This document shows positions 1-9,473 of a stretch of 64,000 nucleotides of DNA, piece by piece (the stretch's first letter is position 1; every line of letters begins with the position of its first letter). A program made the translations under genes and the position numbers. This stretch comes from Dyella_B humi (lineage in GTDB: Bacteria; Pseudomonadota; Gammaproteobacteria; Xanthomonadales; Rhodanobacteraceae), in contig NZ_JADIKI010000022.1 of assembly GCF_044904605.1 (NCBI RefSeq), forward strand, positions 310,001 to 374,000, given 5' to 3'. The notes beneath the pieces are model-generated. The model made no database searches. It was not told where the DNA came from and saw only the letters and a program-made list of their open reading frames with translations.

Positions 1-722
1 GCGAACGAGTTGGCCGTCCAGACGGTATACGGGCCGAATGTGTTCGATCCGTTCAAACGCGCTGCAACGACTTTGGGTTTGGCGCCATGGCGCAGCTTGG
101 CCACGAAGTAGGTCATCATGCCGGCATCATCCGGTGCGACGTCCAGCACGCGCGCGGTTTCCAGCGAGGCGACGATATTCACGCCACCCAGCGCGCGCAG
201 GCCGCTGCTTACGCCGACCACGCGTACGCGCTGGCCATTGATGGCCGCGGTGTCGCCGATGCTCACGCCGAGGCTGTCCAGATCCGCCTTGTCCACGATC
301 ACCGCGCCCGGTTCGTTCAAGCGTGCGCGCAAGGCAAGGGGCAGGGCGCGCGAGAACATCATGCCGTCGGCGCGCGGATCGATGCCGGACACGAATACCG
401 ACACGCCGCCGGTATCGTGCGGACCGCGCCAGTCCGCATCCACCCAGCGGAAGGGCTCCACCTTCACCACGTCCGGATCCATGCGCAGACGCATCGCTAC
501 GTCCTCGTTGATGGGGCGGCCGAGATTCACGCTTTGCGTGCCCGGATAACCCGCCCACAGATCGGCGGACGAGCCAGTGATGTACACGCTCGCGCTGCCG
601 AAGATGCCCAGCACCAAGGCAGCCTGCAGCAGTTGCAGCAGGCTGGCGAAACCCACCGCGAGAATCGCGGGCAGGAAACGGCGCCATTCGTAGATCAGGG
701 TCTTGCGAGCGAGCGCCACCAT
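1..722 (-). CDS. ABC transporter permease, FtsX/MacB-like (N-terminal part; runs off left edge)
   Basis: The visible 240 residues begin at an ATG whose A is the last base of the upstream gene's TGA stop (TGATG overlap), so the two are translationally coupled. There is one N-terminal hydrophobic helix (about residues 14-37), followed by a long soluble region of the MacB periplasmic-core type with GTQSVNLG, VVKVEPFRW and VSGIDPRADGM. FtsX-type permeases have an N-terminal helix, a large periplasmic domain and three C-terminal helices; the last part lies outside the window. With the adjacent outer-membrane factor it should form an efflux or export complex; an ATPase and membrane-fusion protein are expected to the left. 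The substrate is unknown. Confidence 0.8.
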   Translation of the reverse strand, partial: MVALARKTLIYEWRRFLPAILAVGFASLLQLLQAALVLGIFGSASVYITGSSADLWAGYPGTQSVNLGRPINEDVAMRLRMDPDVVKVEPFRWVDADWRGPHDTGGVSVFVSGIDPRADGMMFSRALPLALRARLNEPGAVIVDKADLDSLGVSIGDTAAINGQRVRVVGVSSGLRALGGVNIVASLETARVLDVAPDDAGMMTYFVAKLRHGAKPKVVAARLNGSNTFGPYTVWTANSF

Positions 723-2224
723 CACTGCGTCTCTTTCTTGTTGCCGAGCGCCTTGTAGTCAGCGGCAACATTGACCGGCGGCTGCGGTGCGCCGCCCAAG
801 GCCTTGTACAGCGATACGTACGCGAGATCGCGTTCTGCGCGTGCGGAGGCCAGTTCGAGCTGCGCGTTCTGCTGGGCGATCAAGGCATCCTGCACGTCCA
901 GCGTGCTGGCCAGACCGAGGTTGCGGCGCTGGCCCAGCGCGGAAGCATTGTGGTCGAGAGCCTGCGCCGCCTGTTCGGCAGAGGTCTCACGCATATGCGC
1001 CTGCTGCAGGTCGCCCATCGCGGTTTCGGCTTCGGCTACGCCTTGCAGCACGGCCTGCCGGTAGGCGTATACCGAAGCCCGCAGCTCATGGCGCTTGGAA
1101 CGCGCCTGCGCTACGCGCATGCCCCAATCGAACAGCGGCACGTCCATCACCGGGCCAGCCGAAAAAATGCCGTCGCCGGAGCGGATGAATGTGTGATGGC
1201 TGAGCAGGTTCGCCGACCAGTCCAGCGAGCTACCCAGCCCGATATGCGGATAGACCGCCGCGCGGCTGATGCCTGCTTCACCCGCTGCGCGCAGCACGTC
1301 AGCCTCGGCGGCGGCGATTTCAGGGCGCGTGCGCAACAGATCGGCGGGCGCGCTGGTCATCTGCCAGTCGCCCAGTTGCGGCTGCGTGCCGTCTGCTTGC
1401 AGCCACGCTGGATCGGGTTCGCTCTGGCCGAGCAGCACTGCCAACTGCTGTGCGTTGGCGTTGATGGCGCGTTGCGGATCGGTCAGCGCCATGTCCGCAC
1501 GAGCCAGCTCTGCTTGTGCCGTGGAAACCTCGGTGGGGGAGGTGAGTTTCAAACGCTCGCGCACCTGAAGCAGGCTCAGTTTTTCGCGATTCGCATCGCG
1601 CACGGCAGTCAGCAGCCTGGCCTGGTTTTGCGCGGTGCGCAGAGCGATCCAGCAACGTGCCACCTCGGCCACCAGGGTGACGTAGGTACCCTGCAATTGC
1701 GCTTGCGCCGCGTCGAGCTTGCCGGCGGCAAGCCGGTTCGTGCTCTTGAGCGCGCCGAAGAACGGCAATTCCCACAGCGCATCGAAGCCGACGATGAAAT
1801 ACGAAGCGCTGGCATCGGGCTGGATCACCTGGTTGGTGTCGAAGCGCAGACTGGGCAGATATTGGTCGTTGCGGTGCCGATACAGCGTACGCACGGCCAG
1901 CAGGCGCTCGGAGGCTGCCTTCACGTCCAGGTTGTGGGCCAGCGCGCGCTGCACTAACGCGTTCAGCTCGGGATCGTTGAAGGCCTGCCACCAGCTGTGC
2001 AGATCCGGCTGCGCGGCGTTGGGGCTGGCCGTGGGCGCGTTGCGCCAAGCCTGCGGCACTGGCGGCTTCAGGGCGGGCAGCGGTGCTGCCGTGCAACCGG
2101 CCAGCACTGTCAGTACCAGCGCAGAAAGCAGGCTCAGCCCGGCTGTCAGTGAGCGGGCGGCAGGAAGGGCATGGCGCGGTAAGGGATGGTGCACGAGCTG
2201 AAAACCGTCGAAGAAGGCGTGCAA
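722..2224 (-). CDS. Outer-membrane efflux lipoprotein, NodT/OprM family
   Basis: About 500 residues. The N-terminus is a long signal peptide ending in a lipobox (VLAGC), so the protein is probably anchored in the outer membrane by a lipid. The body has the two tandem OEP halves of TolC-like channels (PDLHSWWQAFNDPELNALV, then TRPEIAAAEADVLRAAGEAG and a long coiled coil). It would provide the outer-membrane duct for the ABC permease that overlaps its 3' end. The start is uncertain: position 2224 is a TTG, and a GTG at 2194 would give a more typical signal length. It is transcribed divergently from the phosphatase gene at 2370. Confidence 0.88.
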   Translation of the reverse strand: MHAFFDGFQLVHHPLPRHALPAARSLTAGLSLLSALVLTVLAGCTAAPLPALKPPVPQAWRNAPTASPNAAQPDLHSWWQAFNDPELNALVQRALAHNLDVKAASERLLAVRTLYRHRNDQYLPSLRFDTNQVIQPDASASYFIVGFDALWELPFFGALKSTNRLAAGKLDAAQAQLQGTYVTLVAEVARCWIALRTAQNQARLLTAVRDANREKLSLLQVRERLKLTSPTEVSTAQAELARADMALTDPQRAINANAQQLAVLLGQSEPDPAWLQADGTQPQLGDWQMTSAPADLLRTRPEIAAAEADVLRAAGEAGISRAAVYPHIGLGSSLDWSANLLSHHTFIRSGDGIFSAGPVMDVPLFDWGMRVAQARSKRHELRASVYAYRQAVLQGVAEAETAMGDLQQAHMRETSAEQAAQALDHNASALGQRRNLGLASTLDVQDALIAQQNAQLELASARAERDLAYVSLYKALGGAPQPPVNVAADYKALGNKKETQ

Positions 2225-2369
2225 ACGCTAAGCATAGCCGGTCAAGCTCAGGTTTGGCTTACGCCTACATGCCCATTGTTCCAAAAGGGGAAAGAGAGCT
2301 GATCAACGGAAAGGGGCCCGAAAGGGGATGCTTGCCAAGATGCCCTCTCACTAGTGTTGGGAGTGGCGT

Positions 2370-3071
2370 GTGACTGCCTGGAACATCCTCTGCGACTTCG
2401 ACGGAACCATCTCCGTCGAGGACGTGATCGACTCGCTGCTGGATCGTTTCGGCCGTACCGGCTGGGAAGCGTTGGAGCAGGACTGGCGCGCTGGCCGCAT
2501 CGGCTCGCGCGAATGCATGAGCGGACAAGTGGCCCTGCTCGATGTGAGCGGCGAGCAACTGGACGAGCATCTGGACGGCCTGTGGATCGACCATGCCTTT
2601 CCGGCTTTCGTGACGCGCGCGTCGCAACTGGGTGCGCCGATCCGCATCGTGAGCGACGGCCTGGACTACGCCATCCACCGCATTCTTGGACGCTACGGTT
2701 TGGATAATCTCCCGCTCGCCGCCAATCACCTAGCGCCGGGCACGCCGCCGCGCCAGTGGCAGCTCACCTCGCCGTTCCAGAGCGAAGGCTGCCGCAGCGG
2801 CACCTGCAAATGCGCGTGCGTTGAGCAGGCGCGCGCGGGCGGCAAGAAGACCTTGCTGATCGGCGATGGCGCCTCGGATTTTTGTGCGGCCGATCAGGTG
2901 GACTTCGTGTTCGCCAAGCATCGCCTGATCGAACACTGCCGCGCCGCTGGCATTCCCTATGTACCGATCACCGGTTTCGAGGATGCGCTGGAACTGCTGC
3001 CGCGCCTGCTGGATGGTAGCTTGCTGACCGAGCACGAGCCGCGAGTGTTGCCGGCTGTTTCGAATTTTTAG
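2370..3071 (+). CDS. HAD-IB family phosphatase, MtnX-like
   Basis: 233 residues with all HAD motifs: DFDGT (9-13, nucleophile and acid aspartates), SDG (95-97) and GDGASD (165-170). A cysteine cluster CRSGTCKCAC (141-150) lies in the cap/insert region, as in MtnX-like proteins. The start is GTG, with GGGAG a few bases upstream. MtnX dephosphorylates a methionine-salvage intermediate, but no other salvage gene is nearby, so the family name should not be read as the substrate. Its only co-oriented neighbour is a PLP aminotransferase 213 bp downstream, which suggests a shared small-molecule pathway ending in a dephosphorylation and a transamination. Confidence 0.82.
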   Translation: MTAWNILCDFDGTISVEDVIDSLLDRFGRTGWEALEQDWRAGRIGSRECMSGQVALLDVSGEQLDEHLDGLWIDHAFPAFVTRASQLGAPIRIVSDGLDYAIHRILGRYGLDNLPLAANHLAPGTPPRQWQLTSPFQSEGCRSGTCKCACVEQARAGGKKTLLIGDGASDFCAADQVDFVFAKHRLIEHCRAAGIPYVPITGFEDALELLPRLLDGSLLTEHEPRVLPAVSNF

Positions 3072-3114
3072 TCCAGTAGCCGCGCATTCTTCGCGATGTT
3101 TGATTTTCCGCGTC

Positions 3115-3218
3115 GTCATTCCCGCGTGAGTGGGAGTCCATGTTGCTCTTGCGCAAGGCCAAGATGGATTGACCAGCTTCGCTGTTGTGAAGCACCTCGG
3201 CCTTCGCCGGAATGACGG
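3115..3218. repeat. REP/BIME-like inverted repeat, family 1, copy A (degenerate left arm)
   Basis: The left arm starts GTCATTCCCGCG at 3115 and the right arm CCTTCGCCGGAATGACGG ends at 3218. The interior resembles the copy at 53069 (both contain CATGTTGCTCTTG). The tail GCAAGACAAG after the right arm recurs after the copy ending at 16367. Confidence 0.75.
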
Positions 3219-3284
3219 CAAGACAAGGTTGAACATCGTCGCCAAGCGATACCCCTTTTCACTCCATTCTCTTTTTCTCCTTCG

Positions 3285-4694
3285 ATGAACACATACGATC
3301 CCAACGCTGCCTCCTACGTCATTCCTGACGACGAACTTCTTGCCGACGAAGCCCAATACAGCTCCTTCGGCGACACCGTGCATTACGTCGACCCTCCGAA
3401 GATCTTCCGCCACGGCGAAGGTAGCTGGATGTACGACACCGCTGGTGTGCCGTTCCTCGATCTGCAAATGTGGTATTCGGCCGTTAACTTCGGCTACGGC
3501 AACAAGCGTCTGAATGACACGCTGAAGCGCCAGATCGACGTGCTGCCGCAGGTCGCCAGCCAGTATCTGCATCAGACCCGCATCGAGCTGGCCAAGACGA
3601 TCGCCGTCGACGCGCAGAAGAAGTTCGGCCTGAAGGGTCGCGTGCACTTCAATGTGGGCGGTGCGCAGGCGGTGGAGGATTCGCTCAAGCTGGTGCGCAA
3701 CTACAAGAACGGCAAGAGCCTCATGTTCGCCTTCGAAGGCGGTTATCACGGCCGCACGCTAGGCGCTTCGTCGATTACGTCCAGCTATCGTTATCGCCGC
3801 CGCTTCGGCCATTTCGGCGAGCGCGCGATGTTCATTCCGTTCCCGTATCCGTTCCGTCGCCCGAAAGGCATGACGCCGGAAGAGTATTCCGATCATTGCG
3901 TGCGCCAGTTCGAGCGCCTGTTCGAAACCGAATACAACGGCGTGTGGGATCCCAAGGTCAACCAGGCCGAATACGCTGCCTTCTACGTGGAACCGATTCA
4001 GGGCACCGGCGGCTACGTCGTGCCGCCGCGCAACTTCTTCAAGGATCTGAAGAAGGTGCTGGATAAATACGGCATCCTGATGGTGGTGGACGAAATCCAG
4101 ATGGGTTTCTGGCGTACCGGCAAGCTGTGGTCGATCGAGCATTTCGGCGTCACGCCCGACATCATTGTGTTCGGCAAGGCGCTTACCAACGGCTTGAATC
4201 CGCTTTCCGGCCTGTGGGCGCGCGAGGAAATGATCAACCCGACCATCTTCCCGCCGGGCTCCACGCACTCCACCTTCAATTCCAACCCGCTCGGCACGTC
4301 GCTGGGTCTGGAAGTGATCAAGATGGGCTACGAGCTGGATTACGAAAAGACCGTGCCTGAGAAAGGCGCCTACTTCCTGGAAGCGCTGAAAGATCTGCAA
4401 AAGCGCCACAAGGAAATCGGAGATGTCGACGGTCTAGGTTTGGCGCTGCGCGCCGAAATCTGCACTGACGATGGCTTCACGCCGAACAGGGCACTCTTGG
4501 ACAAGATGGTCGACATCGGCCTCGCTGGGGATCTGAACCACAACGGCAAGAAGATCGGCCTCGTGCTCGACGTGGGCGGCTGGTACAAGAACGTGATCAC
4601 GTTCGCACCGTCGCTGGATATCAGCTACGAGGAAATCGATCTGGCCGTGGTGCTGCTCGACCAGCTGCTGACGAAAGCGAAGAAGGCGATGTAA
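3285..4694 (+). CDS. Class III (omega) aminotransferase, PLP-dependent
   Basis: 469 residues of the aspartate-aminotransferase-superfamily class III type. Visible motifs are GGYHGRT (152-158), VEPIQG (235-240), the cofactor aspartate in VVDEIQMGF (D269) and the Schiff-base lysine in FGKALTNG (K298). The enzyme moves an amino group from an amino donor to an oxo acid or aldehyde. The sequence does not settle the substrate; GABA, ornithine-type or diamino substrates are all possible. It is followed by a clear rho-independent terminator at 4810. The gene upstream is the MtnX-like phosphatase; a repeat element separates them, so co-transcription is possible but not certain. Confidence 0.88.
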   Translation: MNTYDPNAASYVIPDDELLADEAQYSSFGDTVHYVDPPKIFRHGEGSWMYDTAGVPFLDLQMWYSAVNFGYGNKRLNDTLKRQIDVLPQVASQYLHQTRIELAKTIAVDAQKKFGLKGRVHFNVGGAQAVEDSLKLVRNYKNGKSLMFAFEGGYHGRTLGASSITSSYRYRRRFGHFGERAMFIPFPYPFRRPKGMTPEEYSDHCVRQFERLFETEYNGVWDPKVNQAEYAAFYVEPIQGTGGYVVPPRNFFKDLKKVLDKYGILMVVDEIQMGFWRTGKLWSIEHFGVTPDIIVFGKALTNGLNPLSGLWAREEMINPTIFPPGSTHSTFNSNPLGTSLGLEVIKMGYELDYEKTVPEKGAYFLEALKDLQKRHKEIGDVDGLGLALRAEICTDDGFTPNRALLDKMVDIGLAGDLNHNGKKIGLVLDVGGWYKNVITFAPSLDISYEEIDLAVVLLDQLLTKAKKAM

Positions 4695-4705
4695 GGCTTA
4701 TCTCC

Positions 4706-4728
4706 GCCTCTCCTCTTTGGGGAGAGGC
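4706..4728. repeat. CCTCTCC-type hairpin, family 2 (single)
   Basis: Eight-base arms GCCTCTCC and GGAGAGGC around a short loop, 12 bases after the aminotransferase stop. It belongs to the CCCTCTCCC...GGGAGAGGG repeats seen elsewhere in the window. Confidence 0.7.
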
Positions 4729-4809
4729 TGGATGAGGGGCCAACCTCGCGCAAAGTTTCCGAACAGATTTCTTTGTCGATGTTCCCATGCAGGGGAAGCT
4801 GACAAACAC

Positions 4810-4835
4810 GGCGGCGCTTTGCGTCGCCTTTTTTT
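4810..4835 (+). terminator. Rho-independent terminator after the aminotransferase gene
   Basis: Stem GGCGGCGC / GCGTCGCC (one G-T pair) around TTT, followed by seven T residues. Confidence 0.85.
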
Positions 4836-4883
4836 ATTCGAAGCTTGGCGCGTAGGCTGGGATGACAATCCCGGTTACGATTT

Positions 4884-6287
4884 TCATGCGTCGTGCGACG
4901 AGGGGAAAACAACCTCCACGCGCAGACCGTGTCCATGGCTACCACTGCGATAACGCACGCGCGCGTTATGCCATTCCGCAATGCGCTGCACGATCGCAAG
5001 CCCTAAACCGCTGCCTTGCTCTTCGCTACCGGGCACGCGAAAAAAACGCTCGCCCAGACGTTCGATCCATGCCGGCGGTACGCCGGGCCCGTTGTCTTCT
5101 ACAGCGAGGCAGATATGGTTGTCTTCGCGGGCGAGCGATATCGTCATCAGGCTGTCGCGGCCCGCGTAGCGCAGGCCGTTGTCGATAAGGTTATCCAGCA
5201 TTTCCTGCAGGCGGTGGCGATCGCCTTCGATCCATAGCGGGCCGGCGGGGCCTTCGTAGCCCAGGTCGATATCCGTGGCCAGTGCTTCATGCACGCGCTG
5301 ACCCACCAGTTCCGGAATGATCGTGGCGAGATTGAGCCGTTCGGTATCGCCGATTTCGTGTTCGGCCGTCTGCGCACGCGTGAGCGCGAGCAATTGGCTG
5401 GAGGTGCGATTGGCGCGCAGGATCAGCCGCTGGATATGGTTCAGCGCGTCCTTGATCGTGGCTGGATCGGAGCTGGCCTGCGCGCGCTCCGCGTGCACAC
5501 TCAAGCCCGCTAATGGCGTACGTAGTTGATGCGCGGCGTCGGCGATGAAGCGCTCATGCAGCGCCAACATGCTCCGCAATCGAGCGAAAAGGCCGTCGAT
5601 GGTGCGCGTGAGCGGCAGGATTTCCACCGGCACTTCGGCATCGCCGATCGGCGCCAGATCGTGTTCGCGGTTGGCTAGCTGGTTGGTGAGTGGTTCGAGC
5701 TGGCGTAGCCCTGTGCTTACGCCCAGCCACACCAATAGAAATGCCGCGATGATCAGCAGCGCCTGCGCGGGAATGCTGAGCAGCAAAATCTGCCGTGCTT
5801 CCAGATGCCGATCACGCAAGGTTTCGGCGATGGTCACTTCAAGCTGATCGCCGTTCTCGCGGGGATTGGGCATTTGAATGCTGGCCGCGCGCATCGCGTG
5901 CCTTTCGATCTGCACGTTGTAAAGCTGCGGCCTGTTGCCGTCGATGAAGAGGCCGCCCGGCGGTTTCAATCCAGGATTGCCGGCGACCAGGCCATGACGT
6001 GCGCTAAACACGCTGAAGTAATTGCGGCCTTCCGGTTCGTACTCGAGCAGAAACTGCGCCTGCGGCGAAACGGCACCATCCGGGCTTTTGGTGGCCATCA
6101 TCTGCACCAGCGTCAGCGTATCGTCCACCAGGTTCACGTCATGCACGTGGTTGGCGTAGATCAGCGCGCCGATGTAGGTGATCAGGCTATTCAACAGCAG
6201 CAGCGCCGTAAGCGGTACCAGCAGCGTGGTCAGCAGTCGCCTGCGCAGGCTCTGGCGGCCGTTGCGCCAACGCACGCGCTGACTCAT
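4884..6287 (-). CDS. Sensor histidine kinase, TctE/QseC-like
   Basis: 467 residues from the ATG at 6287, which overlaps the response-regulator stop (ATGA); upstream in-frame codons lie inside that gene and are not used. There are two membrane helices (about 18-42 and 168-192) flanking a periplasmic domain of the 2CSK_N type, then HAMP-like sequence, HisKA (ERFIADAAHQLRTPL, H253) and HATPase with DNLIDNGLRYA, VEDNGPGVP and GSGLGLAIV. It should autophosphorylate and pass phosphate to the regulator encoded just upstream. TctE relatives sense carboxylates such as tricarboxylates, but no transporter is adjacent, so the ligand is open. Confidence 0.93.
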   Translation of the reverse strand: MSQRVRWRNGRQSLRRRLLTTLLVPLTALLLLNSLITYIGALIYANHVHDVNLVDDTLTLVQMMATKSPDGAVSPQAQFLLEYEPEGRNYFSVFSARHGLVAGNPGLKPPGGLFIDGNRPQLYNVQIERHAMRAASIQMPNPRENGDQLEVTIAETLRDRHLEARQILLLSIPAQALLIIAAFLLVWLGVSTGLRQLEPLTNQLANREHDLAPIGDAEVPVEILPLTRTIDGLFARLRSMLALHERFIADAAHQLRTPLAGLSVHAERAQASSDPATIKDALNHIQRLILRANRTSSQLLALTRAQTAEHEIGDTERLNLATIIPELVGQRVHEALATDIDLGYEGPAGPLWIEGDRHRLQEMLDNLIDNGLRYAGRDSLMTISLAREDNHICLAVEDNGPGVPPAWIERLGERFFRVPGSEEQGSGLGLAIVQRIAEWHNARVRYRSGSHGHGLRVEVVFPSSHDA

Positions 6288-6958
6288 GCCTGCTTGACCT
6301 CTTCCAGCAGATAGCCCAGTCCGCGGATGGTGCGCACCTGCGTGCCGGAATCGGTGAGCTTGCGGCGCAGGCGGTAGATGGCGATGTCCAGACCGTTGTC
6401 GGTGAGCTCCTGATCCCAACTGCACAACGCTTCGATGAGCTGCGCACGGCTGGTGACGCGGTCGGGACGTGCGGCCAGCGCTTCGAGCAGGCCGAATTCG
6501 CGCGCGGTGAGTTCCAGCGGCTTGTCATCCACCCAGGCGCGATGGCCGGGCAGATCCAGGCGCAGGCGCCCCAGGCTGATTTCCGGCGCACCTTGCGTGG
6601 TGTAGCGGCGCAGCAAGGCGCGCACGCGCGCTTCGAATTCGGCCAGTGCGAAAGGTTTCACCAGATAATCGTCCGCACCCAGATCCAGCACGCGCACACG
6701 TTCGCGCAACCCTTCGCGCGCCGTGATCACGAGCACCGGCAGCCCGCTGCCGCGTTTGCGCACGCGTTGCAGCACTTCGCTGCCATCCAACCCCGGTAGG
6801 CCCAGGTCGAGCACCAGCAGGTCGTACGGGGTGTCTTTCAACGCGGCATCGGCACGCACGCCGTCGCCGACATGATCGACCGCATGGCCACCCTGGCGCA
6901 GCGCCGCGCTGACGCCGGCGGCAATGGAGGGATCGTCTTCGGCAATCAGGATACGCAT
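6284..6958 (-). CDS. OmpR-family response regulator, TctD/QseB-like
   Basis: 224 residues: receiver domain with acidic pocket EDD (7-9), phospho-acceptor D51 in LDLGLPG and K101 in YLVKPFA, then a winged-helix DNA-binding domain (LELTAREFGLLEAL ... IYRLRRKL). It forms an operon with the kinase whose start overlaps its stop. The divergent neighbour across 284 bp is the exported M1 peptidase, a possible target; no repeated operator was recognised. Confidence 0.94.
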   Translation of the reverse strand: MRILIAEDDPSIAAGVSAALRQGGHAVDHVGDGVRADAALKDTPYDLLVLDLGLPGLDGSEVLQRVRKRGSGLPVLVITAREGLRERVRVLDLGADDYLVKPFALAEFEARVRALLRRYTTQGAPEISLGRLRLDLPGHRAWVDDKPLELTAREFGLLEALAARPDRVTSRAQLIEALCSWDQELTDNGLDIAIYRLRRKLTDSGTQVRTIRGLGYLLEEVKQA

Positions 6959-7242
6959 GGTGGATGGGCTCCGTCAGGCGTGGGGTGTTGCAGTATTTCC
7001 ATGGTTTTCAGTGAGTTCCGCTTGATGTGACCAGATGGTGGCAGCTTAGCTGCTTGTGATGGGATTCGCACAGGTGTGCTTGAGTTCCATGCCATGACCT
7101 TCCGTTTGGCGTAACAGGGACATTCGCCTCACCGTCATGCGTTGCAGCAAGACTAACCATGGGTTGATCGTGACCTCTGGCTGATGCCCTAATCAGCCTG
7201 CTTGCCTCAGGCTCGATCATCACCGCAAGGGGAGACAGCAAG

Positions 7243-9462
7243 ATGAGCTTTGCAACCAACAGATGCGGGCCATGGCTGGCCGCATGCGTGATGCTGTGGT
7301 CATGCCAGGCGATGGCGCAGACCACGGCGACTCCACAGCCAGCCGACGCGGCATCGGCCGCGGCGACGCAAGAAATTCCTTTCGCACCTGCGCACGACAC
7401 CATCATCACTACGCAGAGCGCGTCGAATGCCTGGGGCGGCGAACGCACCGGCAACGAGTCGACGCTTTCCGATCGCGTGGTGAGCTACACCATCGATGCC
7501 GATTTGGATGCCGCCAAGCACGCGGTTACCGGCAAGGAACACATGACCTGGCGCAATCGCAGCGACCACGAAGTGCACAGCGTCTATTTCCATCTTTATC
7601 TCAATGCATTCCAGAACGAAGGCAGCACGTTCTTCACCGAGCGCAAGGTGTTGGATCCCAACGGCCAGAGCCGTGGCAGCGCGGAGCTGGAGAAAGGGCA
7701 GTGGGGCTGGATTCGACTGCAGAGCGTGCAGCAGAGTGGCGCACCGCTGAAGTGGAGCTTTGTGCATCCCGATGGCGGTCCGGATACCGATCAGACGGTA
7801 GTGCGCATCGACCTGGCGCAGCCGGTGCCGCCGGGCGGCACCCTAGCACTGGATATCGATTTTCTCAGCCAGTTGCCGCGCGTCGTGGAACGCACCGGAT
7901 GGTGGGGCGACTTCAACCTGATCGGCCAGTGGTTTCCCAAGATCGGCATACTGGAGCTGCCCGGCGAACGCGGCGCAACGGCAGTGCGCTGGAACGTGCA
8001 TGAGTTCCATTTCAGCAGCGAGTTCTTTGCAGACTTCGGCCTGTACGACGTGCATCTGACGGTGCCTAGCGATTACACCGTCGGCGCGGTCGGCAAACTG
8101 CAGGGCACGCCGGAGCAGAAGAACGGCAAGACCACCTATCACTTCGTGCAGGGCGACGTGCACGATTTCGCATGGGTCGCCGCCAAAGGCTTCAAGACAC
8201 TGGATGGCAGCTACGAAGGGCCGGGCAGTCCGAAAGTGGCGGTACGCGTGATCTATCCGGCGGAATACGAAGCCAGCGCCGCGCCGAGCTTGAAGTCAAG
8301 CGTCGATGCTATCGGTTATTTCTCGCGAACCTTGGGGGCCTATCCGTATGAAACGTTGACGGTGGTCATTCCGCCTTACAACGCGACAGAAGCGGGTGGC
8401 ATGGAATATCCGACGTTCTTTACATCGGAGGGGTTCAAGAAAGTCGAGCCCGACACCGTGGCTCAGATGTTCAGTGATTTCGTGAACATCCACGAATTCG
8501 GCCACGGCTATTTCTACGGCATTCTCGCTTCCAACGAATTCGAGGAGCCGATGCTGGATGAAGGGCTCAACGAATACTGGGACAACCGCATGCTGCGCGA
8601 GCGCAAGCAGGACCTAGTGCTAGCCACGCCATTTACCAAGTCGCTTGGCATCACGCCGCATATCGGCGGTTTCGCGTTCGAACGCATGACCGCCACGCTA
8701 CATCACCCGGCCGATCCGCTGGCGCAAAACAGCTGGGATCGCCTTTCCAGCGAGAGCTATGGCACGGTGTATTCGCGCACAGCCACGGCCATGCACGATC
8801 TGGAAGAACGCCTTGGCCGGCCGGCACTGGAGAAGGCTTTCCGTCTTTACTATCAGCGTTGGCGCTTCCGTCATCCTTCGGTGGCCGATCTGCGCGCTGC
8901 GTTGATCGATAGCTCCGGCGACGCCAAGGACGTGGATGCCATCTTCAACCAATACGTCTACGGCACTGCCTTCATTGACGACAAGGTGGCCCACATCGAC
9001 AACTATGAAGCGCTGCCGCAGGCCGGTGTCACCTGGAAGGATGGCAAACAGACCGAGGTTGTCGCCTCGGATCTGGACGAGCAGATCGACAAGAAGCGTA
9101 GCGACTGGGACAAGGCGCACCCGAATGCAAAGCCTGGTGCGCCGGGCCCGTATCCGTGGCATAGCACCATCACCGTGCGCCGCGATGGCGTATCCGCGCC
9201 GGAACTGTTGCGTGTGACGTTCGAGGACGGCTCGCACGAAGACATTACATGGAACGATGATCGCCGCTGGGCGCGTTTCGATTTCATCAAGCCGAGCAAA
9301 GCCATATCGGCGGAACTCGATCCAGATCGGCATAATCTGCTGGATCGCGACCGGTTCAACAACAGCCTGACCACCAAGCCGAACGGTGCGGCTTCACGCC
9401 GCTGGACGGTCGATGCGGCGGCGGCGTTGCAGGCTTTCTATTCCTTACTGGCTACCATGTGA
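7243..9462 (+). CDS. Exported M1-family zinc metallopeptidase
   Basis: 739 residues with a Sec signal peptide (about 1-25, cut after QAMA). The M1 signatures are present: substrate-binding GGMEYP (385-390) and zinc site HEFGH (417-421) with the third ligand E440 exactly 18 residues on (HExxH-x18-E, in MLDEGLNEYWD). The N-terminal beta-sandwich is typical of the family. It should act as an aminopeptidase or related peptidase in the periplasm. RBS AAGGGGA lies about 10 bases before the ATG. The downstream membrane-protein gene follows within 12 bases, so the two are probably co-transcribed. Confidence 0.92.
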   Translation: MSFATNRCGPWLAACVMLWSCQAMAQTTATPQPADAASAAATQEIPFAPAHDTIITTQSASNAWGGERTGNESTLSDRVVSYTIDADLDAAKHAVTGKEHMTWRNRSDHEVHSVYFHLYLNAFQNEGSTFFTERKVLDPNGQSRGSAELEKGQWGWIRLQSVQQSGAPLKWSFVHPDGGPDTDQTVVRIDLAQPVPPGGTLALDIDFLSQLPRVVERTGWWGDFNLIGQWFPKIGILELPGERGATAVRWNVHEFHFSSEFFADFGLYDVHLTVPSDYTVGAVGKLQGTPEQKNGKTTYHFVQGDVHDFAWVAAKGFKTLDGSYEGPGSPKVAVRVIYPAEYEASAAPSLKSSVDAIGYFSRTLGAYPYETLTVVIPPYNATEAGGMEYPTFFTSEGFKKVEPDTVAQMFSDFVNIHEFGHGYFYGILASNEFEEPMLDEGLNEYWDNRMLRERKQDLVLATPFTKSLGITPHIGGFAFERMTATLHHPADPLAQNSWDRLSSESYGTVYSRTATAMHDLEERLGRPALEKAFRLYYQRWRFRHPSVADLRAALIDSSGDAKDVDAIFNQYVYGTAFIDDKVAHIDNYEALPQAGVTWKDGKQTEVVASDLDEQIDKKRSDWDKAHPNAKPGAPGPYPWHSTITVRRDGVSAPELLRVTFEDGSHEDITWNDDRRWARFDFIKPSKAISAELDPDRHNLLDRDRFNNSLTTKPNGAASRRWTVDAAAALQAFYSLLATM

Positions 9463-9473
9463 GGGCCGCTGAC

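Noticed and set aside
7008..7454. Leftward 148-codon frame opposite the start of the M1 peptidase gene
   Set aside because: It overlaps a strongly supported gene in antisense, spans the intergenic promoter region and has no domain features.
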